Below, one piece after another: positions 10,330 through 20,619 of a stretch of DNA of 64,000 nucleotides. The DNA is from Tiliqua scincoides (Eukaryota; Chordata; Lepidosauria; Squamata; Scincidae), in contig NC_089830.1 of assembly GCF_035046505.1 (NCBI RefSeq), forward strand, positions 18,033,123 through 18,097,122, in the 5' to 3' direction. The position numbers and the translations under genes are program-made. The notes beneath the pieces were generated by a model. The model saw only the letters and a program-made list of their open reading frames with translations. It made no database searches and was not told the origin of the DNA. Positions within the stretch are counted from its first letter, which is position 1. Each line of letters starts with the position of its first letter.

Positions 10330-10860
10330 GTGAGGCTGTAGCTCGGTGCTTTGCATGCCGGCGGTTCAATCCCTGGCATCTCCAGGTAGCGCAGAGAAAA
10401 CAAGGCTCTTGTCTGAAATCCTGGAGCTTGCCCCTGGTTGGGATAGACCAGTGATTCTCCAACTTTTAGCACTGGGACCCACTTTGTAGAATGAGAATCT
10501 GTCAGGACCCATGGGAAGTGATGTCATGACCGAAAAGTGACATCATCAAGCAGGGAAATTTTTAACAATCCTAGGCTGCAATCTTACCCGCTCTTACACA
10601 CAAGTAAGTCCCATTTACAATTATCGTTAAAAACATATACATAGCTGCCTGTTAAAAGTACAGATGTGTGACATTTCCCCAAATGCAGTCACATACCATC
10701 GTGGCATCAAGTCTAATATATTTAAAATAAAATTTTGAAATGAATGTGGACCCACCTGAAATTGCTCATGACCCACCTAGTGAGTCCCTACCCACAGTTT
10801 GAGAAACATTGGGATAGACAATATAGTACTGAATTCTGGTGAACAGGCCACCTTTTAAAG
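10330..10860 (+). mobile_element. tRNA-derived SINE split by a hAT element
   Basis: The head (GGTTCAATCCCTGGCATCTC) contains a tRNA B box and the Squamata-type CATCTCCAGGTAG follow-on. The SINE resumes after 10819 with GACAATATAGTACTGAATTC. The hAT copy at 10449-10811 interrupts it. Confidence 0.65.
10449..10811 (+). mobile_element. hAT family 1 non-autonomous element, complete (363 bp)
   Basis: Termini CAGTGATTCTCCAAC and GTTTGAGAAACATTG. The perfect 8-bp TSD GGATAGAC lies at 10441-10448 and 10812-10819, inside a tRNA-SINE. Confidence 0.9.
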
Positions 10861-10870
10861 TGGTGTTCTC

Positions 10871-10874
<4 letters not shown>

Positions 10875-10950
<76 letters not shown>

Positions 10951-10990
10951 TTATTTATTTATATTTTGTGTGTGTGTGTGTGTGTATTTA
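10875..10990. repeat. Compound microsatellite (CT)n(CA)n ... (GT)n(TA)n
   Basis: A long CT tract passes directly into CA repeats (to 10949), then an ATTT spacer and a GT tract. The two dinucleotide blocks CA and GT are complementary and could fold back on each other. Confidence 0.95.
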
Positions 10991-10991
10991 T

Positions 10992-11110
10992 ATATATAAA
11001 TAAAGATCATGAACCTTTTAGGGACAGGGAACCATTTATTGATTTATTTTACTATGTAAACTGCTTTGGGAACTACTCTGGTGGAAAAATGGTCCAATAA
11101 TATTAATAAT
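10992..11110 (+). mobile_element. tRNA-SINE 3' tail fragment
   Basis: GGGACAGGGAACCATTTATT and TATGTAAACTGCTTTGGGAA match the 3' part of the SINE at 42135-42456. The head is missing. Confidence 0.55.
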
Positions 11111-11217
11111 GGTTGTTGTTGATCATCATCACCAACAACACCTCCTCCTCCTCCTCCTCAGACCAAATGAAAAGCACATAGAACACAAGGCATAAGAGAA
11201 TTTGGCAGGATTCCTTT

Positions 11218-11218
11218 G

Positions 11219-11261
<43 letters not shown>

Positions 11262-11262
11262 G
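11218..11262. repeat. (GT)n microsatellite
   Basis: About 20 GT units without obvious interruption. Confidence 0.95.
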
Positions 11263-11265
11263 TAT

Positions 11266-13020
11266 GGACTGGGAGAGTGACAAAAGATATTTGCATGGTG
11301 TGGGAAGATGGTTCCTCCCTCATTCAAGAGTCCGTGGGCCTGCTCAGGACGGTGGTTGTATCATGCGCCCATCACACTTAGAGCTGTCCCAAGACCCCCT
11401 GACACCTGAGATGGCATGCCACATGCTGCTTCCCTTACCCAATGATGTGCCTGCTCCATCCACTTGCCCGTAGCTTAGTGCTCTTCTCCCCATTTTCTCT
11501 TCTTCTGTCTCTCCCTCTTCTCTTTCCAATCCAGGGAGTGGAAGGAGATGGAAAACAGTGGAGGCAAATTGGCATGTAGAGATGGGCACCCACCACCTCT
11601 GCTGCCTGAGGTGACCACTTCGGTTGACCTTGTAAGGTCAAGCATTACTCCCCTCACTACCTCAAAACTTGTTAAATGAAATACATGGGCAAGGGACCAT
11701 GTACACCACCCACTTATTTCATGAATCCTACATTTCTCAAGGTGTGTTCCTTGGAGCCCTTCCTTCAGGGGCTCCAAGAGCACACCATCAGTGGCCATCA
11801 TCCAGTGGCATCACTAGGGGGTATGGGTGAGTGGACTGTACTGGATTACACTCTTGGGGTGTGTGTGTGTGTGTGACACCACTAGTTGGACACCAGAGCT
11901 AAACCAACATGCATCACCCTGAACTCTTTGCAAGGTGGAGCGGAAAACCATGCCTTCAAAATCCCAGGTCTCTTATTTAGCCCCTGAAGGATAGCCTGCC
12001 TCTTGCATTTGCTCGAAGGAAGAGCTGTGTGTGGAATGTGTGGTGGGTTTTGCTATTCATGTCTTGGCCCCTGAACAAGAGAGTTGGAGGAAGGGGTCGT
12101 TGCTTGCCCTATTCTCTATGGGGGACGTGGTTTCGCTTTGTGCCTGCCAGTAATTCATCGCTGGCCTGCCTGGCCTGAAGCTTGTGGGTTTTGAGCTGTT
12201 GTGTACCTGTGGGAATCCGCTACTGAATTGGACATTGCAGGAAGGAATGGCATTGGCATTCATCAGAACTGTTGTGATTCAAGGGGAGATGGTGATAATG
12301 TCCAACACAATGGCAAAAAAAAAAGGCATGGACAGAGCCAGGCTGGATAGACCAATGGCCGAGCTGGTGCAACACAGCTTCTGTGCTTCGAACTGAGTTG
12401 CATGTGGGCACATCTGCCCTGTCTCCTGAGAATAGTGGTCCTTGTTGCGAAGGGTACTGTTGCAACTGTCGACCTGGTTTCCAGTCGCTCTGATTTTTCT
12501 CTTTCTTTGTTCCCCCATGTGGCTGAGGAAAGCTCTCTGTTGTTCTTGCGAGTGTGAGAGATGCTATGGAAACCGATCCTTCCCACCGCCGGTTGTCACC
12601 AATGGCACACGATGCCAATAGCCATTCACAGGAACTGTCCGGTGGTGGGCACATTTGCATGTATTGCCTCTGCAACGCCTTCTACGTGCGGCTGCCTTGG
12701 TAGAGTGTCGGACACATTCAGCTGGTACAACATGCTTCAGCGAGACTTAGTTTCAACCTGTTGTTCAGATTCTGTCTCTCCAGTATCCTTGGTTTCTGGT
12801 CTGCTATCAAGTACAAAGCTCTGGTTATTTTCCAAGTAGAACTAAAATTCCCTGTTTTCTCACCAGATTTGCAGAGTGCAGTTTGAGATTTGGGTTTTTT
12901 TTTTTGAGAGGTGGGACAGGAGACGAGGCTCAGATGCTGCCCCCTTTTCTCCCACCAGCTGGTGGGCACCTCTTTTTTTCCCCGGAAGCCCCCTCCTTGT
13001 CACACTGTGTCATCATTTAC
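11266..13020. other. Mostly unassigned intergenic or intronic sequence
   Basis: A short piece with CAGTGGCATCACTAGGG at 11806-11822 and a (GT)n near 11858 look like a truncated member of the older transposon family. The block 12050-12730 is non-repetitive within the window and has modest open frames on the minus strand without recognisable domains. I can support no gene here. Confidence 0.4.
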
Positions 13021-13024
13021 CACA

Positions 13025-13043
13025 AGGGGGGGGGGGGGTCAAA

Positions 13044-13079
<36 letters not shown>

Positions 13080-13416
13080 AATACATGTATTTATATACCC
13101 CTTTCTTGGTCTTTATTCAAGACTTCCTTCAAGGCGGTTTACATAGGCAGGCTTATTAAATTCCCGAAGGGATTTTTACAATTTGAAAGAATGTTCTATC
13201 TTACAAGAACCACAACATTCAGGTGTTACTTTCTTGATCTGGTTTCACATTCTGGCCTCCATCCTCCCACGCTCAGAGCAGATGGAATAGCTTGGCTCAG
13301 CTTGTCAGCTGCTTCAAGGTCGCACGGTGCCGGTGGCCTCGAACTGGCGACCTTCGGATGTTATCTTCAGGCAAATGGAGGCTCAACCCTCTAGACCAGA
13401 CCTCCTGCCCACGGAC
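13025..13416 (-). mobile_element. tRNA-derived SINE with (ATG/CAT)n tail
   Basis: Read on the minus strand the head is GGTCTGGTCTAGAGGGTTGA with a B box GGTCGCCAGTTCGAGGCC, and the end is a run of about twelve ATG trinucleotides (13043-13079 on the plus strand). A related copy with an AAT-type tail lies at 58198-58605. Confidence 0.7.
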
Positions 13417-13705
13417 CAAATGGGGCCCCTCAAAGCTCTTTATCCGGCCCTTGGGCTCTCTCAGCACCACCATCAGCTGCTCTTAGCGTAATAATTGGAC
13501 TCTCCCATATCTTGAAAATACTATCAAGATATTTCCTCTCCTGTTATTTGAGGCTAATGAGTTCCTAAGTGGGGAAAAAGTGCTTACTTCTGGTCACGAT
13601 CTGCTTAATGACATCACTTCCTGCTTAGTGACGTCATGCCTGGCCCTCAGCAGGCAACATGAATGCCATTTGGGCCGCTGTACGAAACGAGTTTGTCACC
13701 CCTGA
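13417..13705 (+). mobile_element. hAT family 3 element
   Basis: The body (CTCTCCCATATCTTGAAAAT, then GATGTCA-like and GACATCACTTCCTGCTTA motifs) is shared with 17540-17845 and 20314-20619. The right end is GAGTTTGTCACCCCTG. The TSD is only partly preserved. Confidence 0.65.
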
Positions 13706-14204
13706 TCTAGCATCGTGGGCTCATTGGGGTAAAACAAACAAATTGAGCAGGGCCAGAATCTGCAGAGGGGAGCAATTCTAGGAGCACTTTCTGGGCACAC
13801 AAAGGAAGAGTGAGAAGCTTACCTCTGTCCAGGTAAAACTCGACACCAAAGTTTGTAATCAGAGAGGAAAAGACGCCATCGTTTTGTGAGTAAAGGCAGA
13901 GAGGATATATTGAGGAGGTTTCAGGGTTTTTTTTTGATAGTGCCCTTTTGGAAATACAGGAAAGAGGAAGGCAGCCATACGTATATGATGGTTTACAGAT
14001 ATGCCATTTAACGGCTCAGTCCTATTGATCTGTGTGGCAACCCACAGGAACATTAGGGCTAGCTTTACAGAAACACTTCGTCCACTTTTTGAAACGGAGC
14101 CGCTCGTGATTTAGTGGAGGAAAAAAAGATTGGCAGGTGGGTTCCATTAGACACCCACAATGTTGCCATGTTTTATCCCCGTTTAATTGTACTTCTGTTG
14201 GGTC

Positions 14205-14725
14205 TCGGGCAGCCCAATCCTGAGTTGCCCACGGCCCAGAGGAGCAGTGTTGCCAAAATGGCTACTGCTGCATCCTGTGGCTTTGGGCAGCCGACGATGT
14301 CTCCTCGGGGGAATAGGACATTTTCCCCCTCCCCTGGGGAAAGACCCAAGCCCTGCAAGCCCCTGGGGAAAGACTATTTTGCCAGCGCAGAGTTGAGAGG
14401 CTCCAGGTCGGGCCAGGAAGCCTGACATGGGGTTCTGAATCTGGTGGAGCTCACCTACCCCACTCCTTCCCCCCGCACTACCTTGCCGCACTCTCCCTCT
14501 GCCCCAGAACACTTCTCCCCTGCCTTGGCTTTCCGGAGCTTTCCGGAGCTCATCCCTTGCTCTGGGTGGCATGTGGTGGGCTTCTGGCTGGTCCAGCGTG
14601 GGCTGCTAGTGAGCTGGCACCAGCGCTGACCCAGTGCTGAGTGTCACAGGTGTGCCTTGTGGCATGTTTGTGACACTCAGAGCTGGCAGAGGGCTGGTGC
14701 TGACTGTTCAGAATTGGGCCCTTAG
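14205..14725. mobile_element. GC-rich element with CCCAATCCTGA inverted ends
   Basis: The left end GGGCAGCCCAATCCTGAG and right end TCAGAATTGGGCCC are inverted. The interior is GC-rich with no convincing frame. It may be a longer member of the palindromic MITE group. Confidence 0.4.
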
Positions 14726-14884
14726 TCTTCTATAGAATGTTCTTCTGGAGGCTTCTGTTGAAAGTGAATGTGGATGGGTGAAGAAAGCGCATGACTCCAT
14801 CCTCCTCGGACTGGAGCATTTCAGTTTATGGAGGATGGAGAGACCCTTTTGGAGTCTCCCTTGTATAAAACCTGGTTAAGGAGA

Positions 14885-15255
14885 ACATAAAGTTTATTTA
14901 TGTGTTCTTCGCATTTTTACAGCGCCCTTCCTTCAAGGAGCTCAGGATGGTGTACATAGTTCCTCCCCTCCTTTTGTCCTCACAGCGACCCTGTGAGGTT
15001 GGTTTGGCAGAGAGATGATGACTGGCCCGTGGTCACCCTGCACATGCCTAATCTCATCTGATCCAGAAGCTAAGCAGGGTCAGGCCTGGTTAGTACTTGG
15101 ATGGGAGACCGCCTGGGAATACCGGGTGCTGTAGGCTTATACCACAGTCTTTCGAGACTGAAGGTTGCCAACCACTGTTACCCAGGAAGCTTCATGGCTG
15201 AGCGGTGATTGGGATATGGATCGCCCATATTTAAGTCCAACTCCAGAACCACTAC
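14885..15255 (-). mobile_element. Sauria-type SINE split by a 5S SINE
   Basis: On the minus strand the SINE 3' end (GAGCTCCTTGAAGGAAGGGC) is at 14930 and the head runs to about 15250. At CAAGGTCACCC, a conserved site in this SINE, the 5S SINE 15033-15176 is inserted. The flanks GGTCACCC and TGTTACCC look like a short diverged TSD. Confidence 0.75.
15033..15176 (+). mobile_element. 5S rRNA-derived SINE
   Basis: It starts ACCCTGCACATGCCTAATCT, continues AGCTAAGCAGGGTCAGGCCT, and ends with the hairpin AGTCTTTCGAGACT at 15146-15159 and AAGGTTGCCAACCA. This is a near complete copy. Confidence 0.88.
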
Positions 15256-15365
15256 ATCAGGTTGAGCTAAAGAGAAGCCGAGAAATGGCTGCTTCAGAAG
15301 TCATCTTGTCTCAGACACAACATGACCAATGTATCCCTGCATCTTACTAATCTTATAGTGTAATT

Positions 15366-15570
15366 CAGCAGTTCCCAAACTTACCATGGTCACGGTACCC
15401 TTCTTTTGTGGCAGCCCCTTCTTCCCAGCTCTCCTGGGTGCTGCCATCTTGGATTGTGCATGAGATGGTCCAAGATAGCGGCAGCTGGGAGAGCCAGGAA
15501 GAAGAGGATGCAGGGAACATCCTATGATGCCCTTGTGAGTTCACTGAGGCTCACAGTTTGGGAACCACTT
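15366..15570. mobile_element. Short hAT element with CCAAACTTAC end (205 bp)
   Basis: Ends CAGCAGTTCCCAAAC and GTTTGGGAACCACTT. TSD GTGTAATT at 15358-15365 against GTGTAATC after the element (7 of 8). Relatives lie at 16770-17030, 56376-56570 and 61523-61700. The interior has CCATCTTGGA and TCCAAGAT arms. Confidence 0.75.
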
Positions 15571-15582
15571 GTGTAATCTAAT

Positions 15583-15860
15583 GCATGGTTATTCAGATAT
15601 AAATCCCACTCTGTTGAATGGGCTTACTCCCAGGTAAGTGTGCATGGGATTACAACCTTACTGTGCAAACCTATGCATGTCTACTCAGAAGTAAGTTCTA
15701 CTGATTTCAATGGGACCTACTCCCGGGTAATAGGATGTTTAGGATGGGAACCTTAGTTTGCAATCCTGTTCACACTTTCCTGGGAGTAAGGGCCATTGAA
15801 CACAATGGAACTTACTTCTGAGTAGACATGCCTAGGCTTGTGCTGTGAATCTACCTACCT
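15583..15860. mobile_element. Palindromic MITEs with TACTCAGAAGTAAGT motif
   Basis: Two or three adjacent copies of a sequence with inverted ends (TGCATGTCTACTCAGAAGTA and its mirror TACTTCTGAGTAGACATGCC) around CATTGAACACAATGG. A further copy is at 52555-52645. Confidence 0.6.
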
Positions 15861-15979
15861 GCCCTATTGTAAACGATTTCCTGAGCGCAGAAAGAAGATA
15901 TGCAAGGCTCTCTTTAGATTGAGGGCACCTTGGCAGTGCCTACTTGGGTGGGCCCTTTGGTCTGAGGTGCAGTGACGGT

Positions 15980-16700
15980 GGATCTCACCTGAACGTGTTG
16001 GCTTTTTCAACTTGTTCAAAAGTCAAAGGAACTTAAATGTGTTTAAATCTGGCTGCTTTGTTCTTGACAGCAACATTGTACACGCTTTACCTGATTGGAT
16101 TTGTGGAGGGATGATTTGTAGCCGAGCCAACTGGCTTACTCCGTGGAGGTGGAGGGGAGGGGGGAGGTGAAATCACACGCTGTCATCATAAAAAATTAAT
16201 TAAATACTGAACGGTAATTTGCAGTGAATAAAATGTGGTACCTACAATTCTTGGTTGACATCTGGTCTTGAACCGGCGGGCCATTAGCGATTCTCAGAAC
16301 CGAGGGAAGAATCTGGAGTCTCTTAGCACGCTGGCAAATGCTCCAGTCTCTGGTAGAGAGGCCCTATTACCTTTAATATTTTATAGAGATGCGTCTCTGC
16401 CGGTCTTCCTGTGAGTCATCCCTCCACAGGAACCCAGAAGCCTTTTGGGCTGGTTAACCCCTTTAGTGGATTTAATGGCCGGCACTAAATCTTTGCCAAT
16501 GATGAAGGATCAACAGGCCGGGCCAAGCAGGAAATGCCTCATTCGGTTTCAGCCACCACAGACCCATAAGTTCAAGATTAGTCATCAAGAGCTGTGGGGC
16601 TCTCTCCAACAAAATTGCTAATTGAGACAATACGCCTACTAATGGAGCTTTGAAGTTATGTAGTTGATCCCAGAATGGGGTTGGGGGGTAAACTGGCTGA
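15980..16700. other. Non-repetitive block, candidate conserved non-coding element
   Basis: The stretch is free of all repeat families seen elsewhere in the window. It has AT-rich homeodomain-like sites (AAAAAATTAATTAAATACTG, TTAATGGCC, GCTAATTGAGACAA). Composition and motif density resemble vertebrate developmental enhancers. No coding frame of note. Confidence 0.4.
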
Positions 16701-16769
16701 TTTGCTCAATTGGCCACTGGACTGCAGGTAGTAGCCCAGTCAACAGGTGAAATCTGCCTGGCTGAGGAG

Positions 16770-17030
16770 GGGATAGTGGTTCCCAAACTTACTGGGGCCA
16801 CAGCACCCCTACAGCCTCTTTTTCCTGGCTCAGCCAGGCGCTTCATCTTGGTTCACAACAAAATCTCATGCAATCCAAGAAGGTGGTATCCAAATCTTGT
16901 GATATCTTGTGCGGTCCAAGGTGGCTGTGCCCACCAAAGTTGGTAGGAAGGGCCACCGGAGACATCCCACAATGCTCCTGTATGTGCACCATGGTGAACC
17001 AGAGCATCATGAAACACGTTTTGGGAACCT
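16770..17030. mobile_element. Short hAT element, diverged
   Basis: AGTGGTTCCCAAACTTACTG at the left and GTTTTGGGAACCTTTGG at the right are inverted ends. Interior arms concern GGTGGTATCC and its mirror. No clear TSD. Confidence 0.55.
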
Positions 17031-17069
17031 TTGGGCTAAGGTGTTAGCTGTGAATGCTGGGTAGGGGAG

Positions 17070-17235
17070 GAGGCTACAGTACGGTGGAAGGGCACCTGCT
17101 TTACATGCTGAAGGTCAATGTTTCGATCCCTGGCATCTCCAGGTAGGGCAGAGGAAAACTCCTACCTTGGAGTCACTGCCATAGTCAGACATATGAGCTT
17201 ACACATGTGTAAGGCAGCTTGCTATGGGGGGATGT
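17070..17235 (+). mobile_element. tRNA-derived SINE
   Basis: A-box region TGGAAGGGCACCTGC, B-box-like GTTTCGATCCC, then TGGCATCTCCAGGTAGGGC. The same head is at 10330 and 42135. Confidence 0.6.
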
Positions 17236-17539
17236 GACTAAGGAGTCCAATATCCCTAATGTTGCACAAGACTGAGGACCTCACTAGACACACTACGGCA
17301 GATCTGTGTTTGGATCCCTGCAGTTTTATGCTTCATCTCGAAGGTGCTGATGAGTATACCTTAACTTGGATTGGGTCATGCAGGAGAGAGAGGGTCTAAC
17401 CTCTGTTCCCGTGCGGCAGCCCTAATCCAAATCCACACCTTGAGCTGTTAGCTATTAATCTAGCAGCGCCGTATGTCTTCTCCTGATAACTAATAGCAGC
17501 TCTGAGAGGAGCCATTTTAAATCAAGGGGGGGATCAGGA

Positions 17540-17845
17540 GTGTCAAGCATAAGACCCATGGGCTGAATGCTGCCCCTGGAATTTATCTGGCCCCCATTAT
17601 AATTGGGCTCTCCCAGTCAGCTAATTCGGCTCTCTCATATCTTGAAAATATGAATAAGACTTGCACATTTTCTCTTCATTTGCAGCTCATGAGTTTCTGT
17701 GTGAGAACAAAGTGCATATTTCTGGCCATCAGCTGCTAAATGATGTCACTCCCTTCTTAATGCTGTCATTTCCAGCCCACAGCAGGCCCCATGAATGCTA
17801 ACTTCAGCCCTCTGTATGAAGCAAGTTTGTCATGCCTTGGTTAGA
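17540..17845 (+). mobile_element. hAT family 3 element
   Basis: Ends AGGAGTGTCAAGC and AAGTTTGTCATGCCTTGG. The body matches 13417-13705, including TCTCTCATATCTTGAAAATA. Confidence 0.65.
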
Positions 17846-18532
17846 TCCTCCTCCTTCACCTCTATTGGTGAAGGACAACCTAAGATCTCCTGCCAGCATA
17901 GGTGGCACAACAAAAGCCCTCCCTTACCCAGCAGTTTGCTAGATGCTGTTCCTCCTCCCGCTTCCTGGATTTGAGGAGAGCAGAGGAGTGAAAGAAAGAA
18001 CACTAGACAAGATCATTGGGCCAGAGCATCTCTGATGCTCCAGCCCGCTCCTCTCCTTCCACACTTCTGCTCCTTTCCCATCTCCCTTTTCATATCCAGG
18101 GAGGAGGAGGAGGAGGCGTGGAGGTGATTGAGTCTGGTGCCCCCTGCAAGTTCTCCATCTCAGCTGATTTGCTGGGCAGGACAGCTCAAAACCAATGAGC
18201 TCCAAAACCTCTCTAGGTATTTGGGTTTTTTTTTTACATTAAAAATAATAAATAAGTAAGACTGACCAGCAAGCATGATGCACCTGTGCGTGATATATAA
18301 GAAGTCAATCCATGGTTGGAATGGCCTAGGAGCCAAGGAAGGCCAGGATCAAATAGGAAGCCTCCAATTCCCAGTGAATCAATTTGCATGGCGTTTAGAA
18401 AGCAGTGGTCAGGATGTTCCATTCTTTACCCGCGGAGAGCATAAATGTGTTTTAAATGTATTTAGTCATTACTCTGCGTCTGATATGTAAGCCCAGTAAA
18501 AATCCCCTTGCTGCTATAATTGAACTATATGG

Positions 18533-19105
18533 TTGGCAACCTTCAGTCTCGAAAGACTATGGCAAGGGTGTCCAAACCCCCGTCTGGGGGCCACATGCAG
18601 CCCTCGGGGGCTCTCAATCAGGCCCTCGGGGAGCCCCCAGTCTCCAATGAGCCTCTGGCCCTCCAGAGACTTGTTGGAGCCTGTGCTGGCCCAAAGCAAC
18701 TGCTGCCAGCAAGTGAACGACTGTTCGACTTTGCACCTGAGCTGTGGGGCAAGGGCTCCCTCCACTACTTGCTGTTTCACGTCTGTGATGCAGCAGTAGC
18801 AGCGAAGGAAAGGCTGGCCTTGCTTTGTGCAAGGCCTTTATTCATTCATGTAAGTTCCACCTCTAGTATATTCATTTATGTAAATTTATTCAAATTTTAA
18901 ATAGTTAATTATTTCTTTTTTCCTAGCCCCTGACACAGTATCAGAGAGATGATGTGGCCCTCCTGCCAAAATGTTTGGACACCCCTGGACTATGGTATAA
19001 GCCTACAGCACCCGGTATTCCCAGGCGGTCTCTCATCCAAGTACTAACCAGGCCTGACCCTGCTTAGCTTCCAAGATCAGACATGTGCAGGGTAACAGTT
19101 GCTGC
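18533..19105 (-). mobile_element. 5S rRNA-derived SINE split by a hAT family 2 element
   Basis: The SINE tail is at the left (TTGGCAACCTTCAGTCTCGA) and the 5S body is at the right (19000-19095). A 12-bp TSD, TGAACTATATGG, lies at 18521-18532 and 19106-19117. The hAT element 18563-18987 and its own TSD interrupt it. Without the insert the SINE is about 140 bp. Confidence 0.92.
18563..18987. mobile_element. hAT family 2 non-autonomous element, complete (425 bp)
   Basis: Ends CAAGGGTGTCCAAAC and GTTTGGACACCCCTG. The perfect TSD GACTATGG is at 18555-18562 and 18988-18995, within the 5S SINE. Confidence 0.92.
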
Positions 19106-19324
19106 TGAACTATATGGGTATCTCGGTTTAGATACGCTCTTCCTTTGGGGTAGTATTACTAATCCAGTCTGTGCTTCGATCCCCACCATTTCACTTCCAC
19201 TCCCTCGTGAGGAGGAGGCAAAAGTGTCTCTGGAGAGTTCCGCAGGTGTGAAAGGAAGCAAACGGTTCAGGGGAGTTAGCGGTGGGCCATCAGCCATTTT
19301 GCCCCCAGAGCGGACCTGGGAACA

Positions 19325-19664
19325 GTGGCATCCCTAAGGTTTGCATCACCCAGTATGGGATGTCACCCCCCATGATTGACCTCATCCCATGCAGTGGGAA
19401 GGACAGTGCCCTGGGTGGGGGGCATGGCAGTGCACCATTGCCCCACCCCACTGCTTTTTTGGCTACAACCTTTGATAGAATAGAGATGTTTCAACGTGGT
19501 TTGCTTCATTGTATTCTGCATGAACGGACGCATCAAATGATATATAACATGATGGTATTATTTGAAAAAACCAAGATTTAAAAATTTTGGGGCCTGTATG
19601 GGTGTCACCCCTCCCATGCGCGTCACCTGTTGCGGTCTGCACCACCCACACCCCCTAGCAACGC
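19325..19664. mobile_element. CAGTGGCATC-family DNA transposon
   Basis: Ends CAGTGGCATCCCTAAGG and CCTAGCAACGCCACCG. Flanks CCTGGGAA and TCTGGGAA are a 7-of-8 TSD, which suggests a hAT-type 8-bp target site. This is the least disturbed copy in the window. Confidence 0.72.
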
Positions 19665-19802
19665 CACCGTCTGGGAACAATGCTGTTGGGTGACATAGTG
19701 GCATTCCTGGGGGAGAACATGGGAGAACAGTGACCCCCAGGAGAAGACCCCTGCTGCTGCAAAAACCAAGCAGGCCATGTGTCACTCCCTTTACTCCTCC
19801 CC

Positions 19803-19925
19803 ATTGATCTGGGAAGCTAAGCAGGGTCAGGCCTGGTTAGTACTTGGATGGGAGACCTCCTGAGAATACCAGGTGCTGTAGGCTTGTACCATAGTCTTTC
19901 GAGACTGAAGGTTGCCAACCAACCA
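19803..19925 (+). mobile_element. 5S rRNA-derived SINE, 5'-truncated
   Basis: It starts inside the 5S body (GATCTGGGAAGCTAAGCAGG) and ends CTTTCGAGACTGAAGGTTGC. The leading 25 bases of the family are missing. Confidence 0.85.
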
Positions 19926-20313
19926 TTGAAACAGAAAGTTCTGAACACTTCAAACTAATTAGTGTTGATTGAGAGACTGTGTTAGAACCAGGCCACACGG
20001 CCCTGCAGTGCCCACAAATCTTACCCTGCTACCATTTCCCCTGGCCAACAGCATGCATAGCGAACCACACACCGGTCTCCACCACCGGTCTTCCTCTGCT
20101 ACAGCAGCTTTTGAAACTCACTGCTCCATCCTTTCCCTGCTTGGTGCTACTGGTACCACTGCTCATCTTCTTCCTCATCTTCCTCTTCCTCATCCTGCTT
20201 CCTTAAAGGCAGAGAGTGGGGAACGGAACTGAAGGAAGTGTAGCGGAGTCGATTGAGGGGCTCTTAAATGAGAGATTCCACGTCTTGATTGTCTCTGTTT
20301 TTAATGATACGGA

Positions 20314-20619
20314 GTAAGGGTGTCAGACTTGTTTCATACAGAGGGCCGAAGTCAGCATTCATTGTACCTGCAGAGGTAAGTGACATCATTAAGCAAGAAG
20401 TGGCATCATTAAGCAGGAAGTGATGTCATTAAGCAGATGTTTAAAAAGAAGGACTTTGCTCTCACATAGAATGTCATTAGCTGCAAATGACAACAGAGAA
20501 AATGTGCAAATGTTGTTCACGTTTTCAAGATATGAGAGAGTCCAAACCCAATTATAACGGGCTGGAGAAATTACTTCCAGGGGCCGCATTCAGCCCAAGG
20601 GCCTTACGTTTGACACCCC
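20314..20619 (-). mobile_element. hAT family 3 element
   Basis: Ends GTAAGGGTGTCAGAC and GTTTGACACCCC. Flanks GATACGGA and GATACGTA are a 7-of-8 TSD. Orientation is opposite to 13417 and 17540. Confidence 0.72.

Noticed and set aside
12876-13394. Open frame with a poly-His run
   Set aside because: The His run is the (ATC)n tail of a SINE read in frame. No splice or domain support.
15033-15176. Possible 5S rRNA genes (here and at 579, 18533, 19803, 30382, 41374, 47423)
   Set aside because: The 5S-like part is joined to a foreign tail, several copies are truncated or nested, and the insertions have TSDs. They are SINEs.
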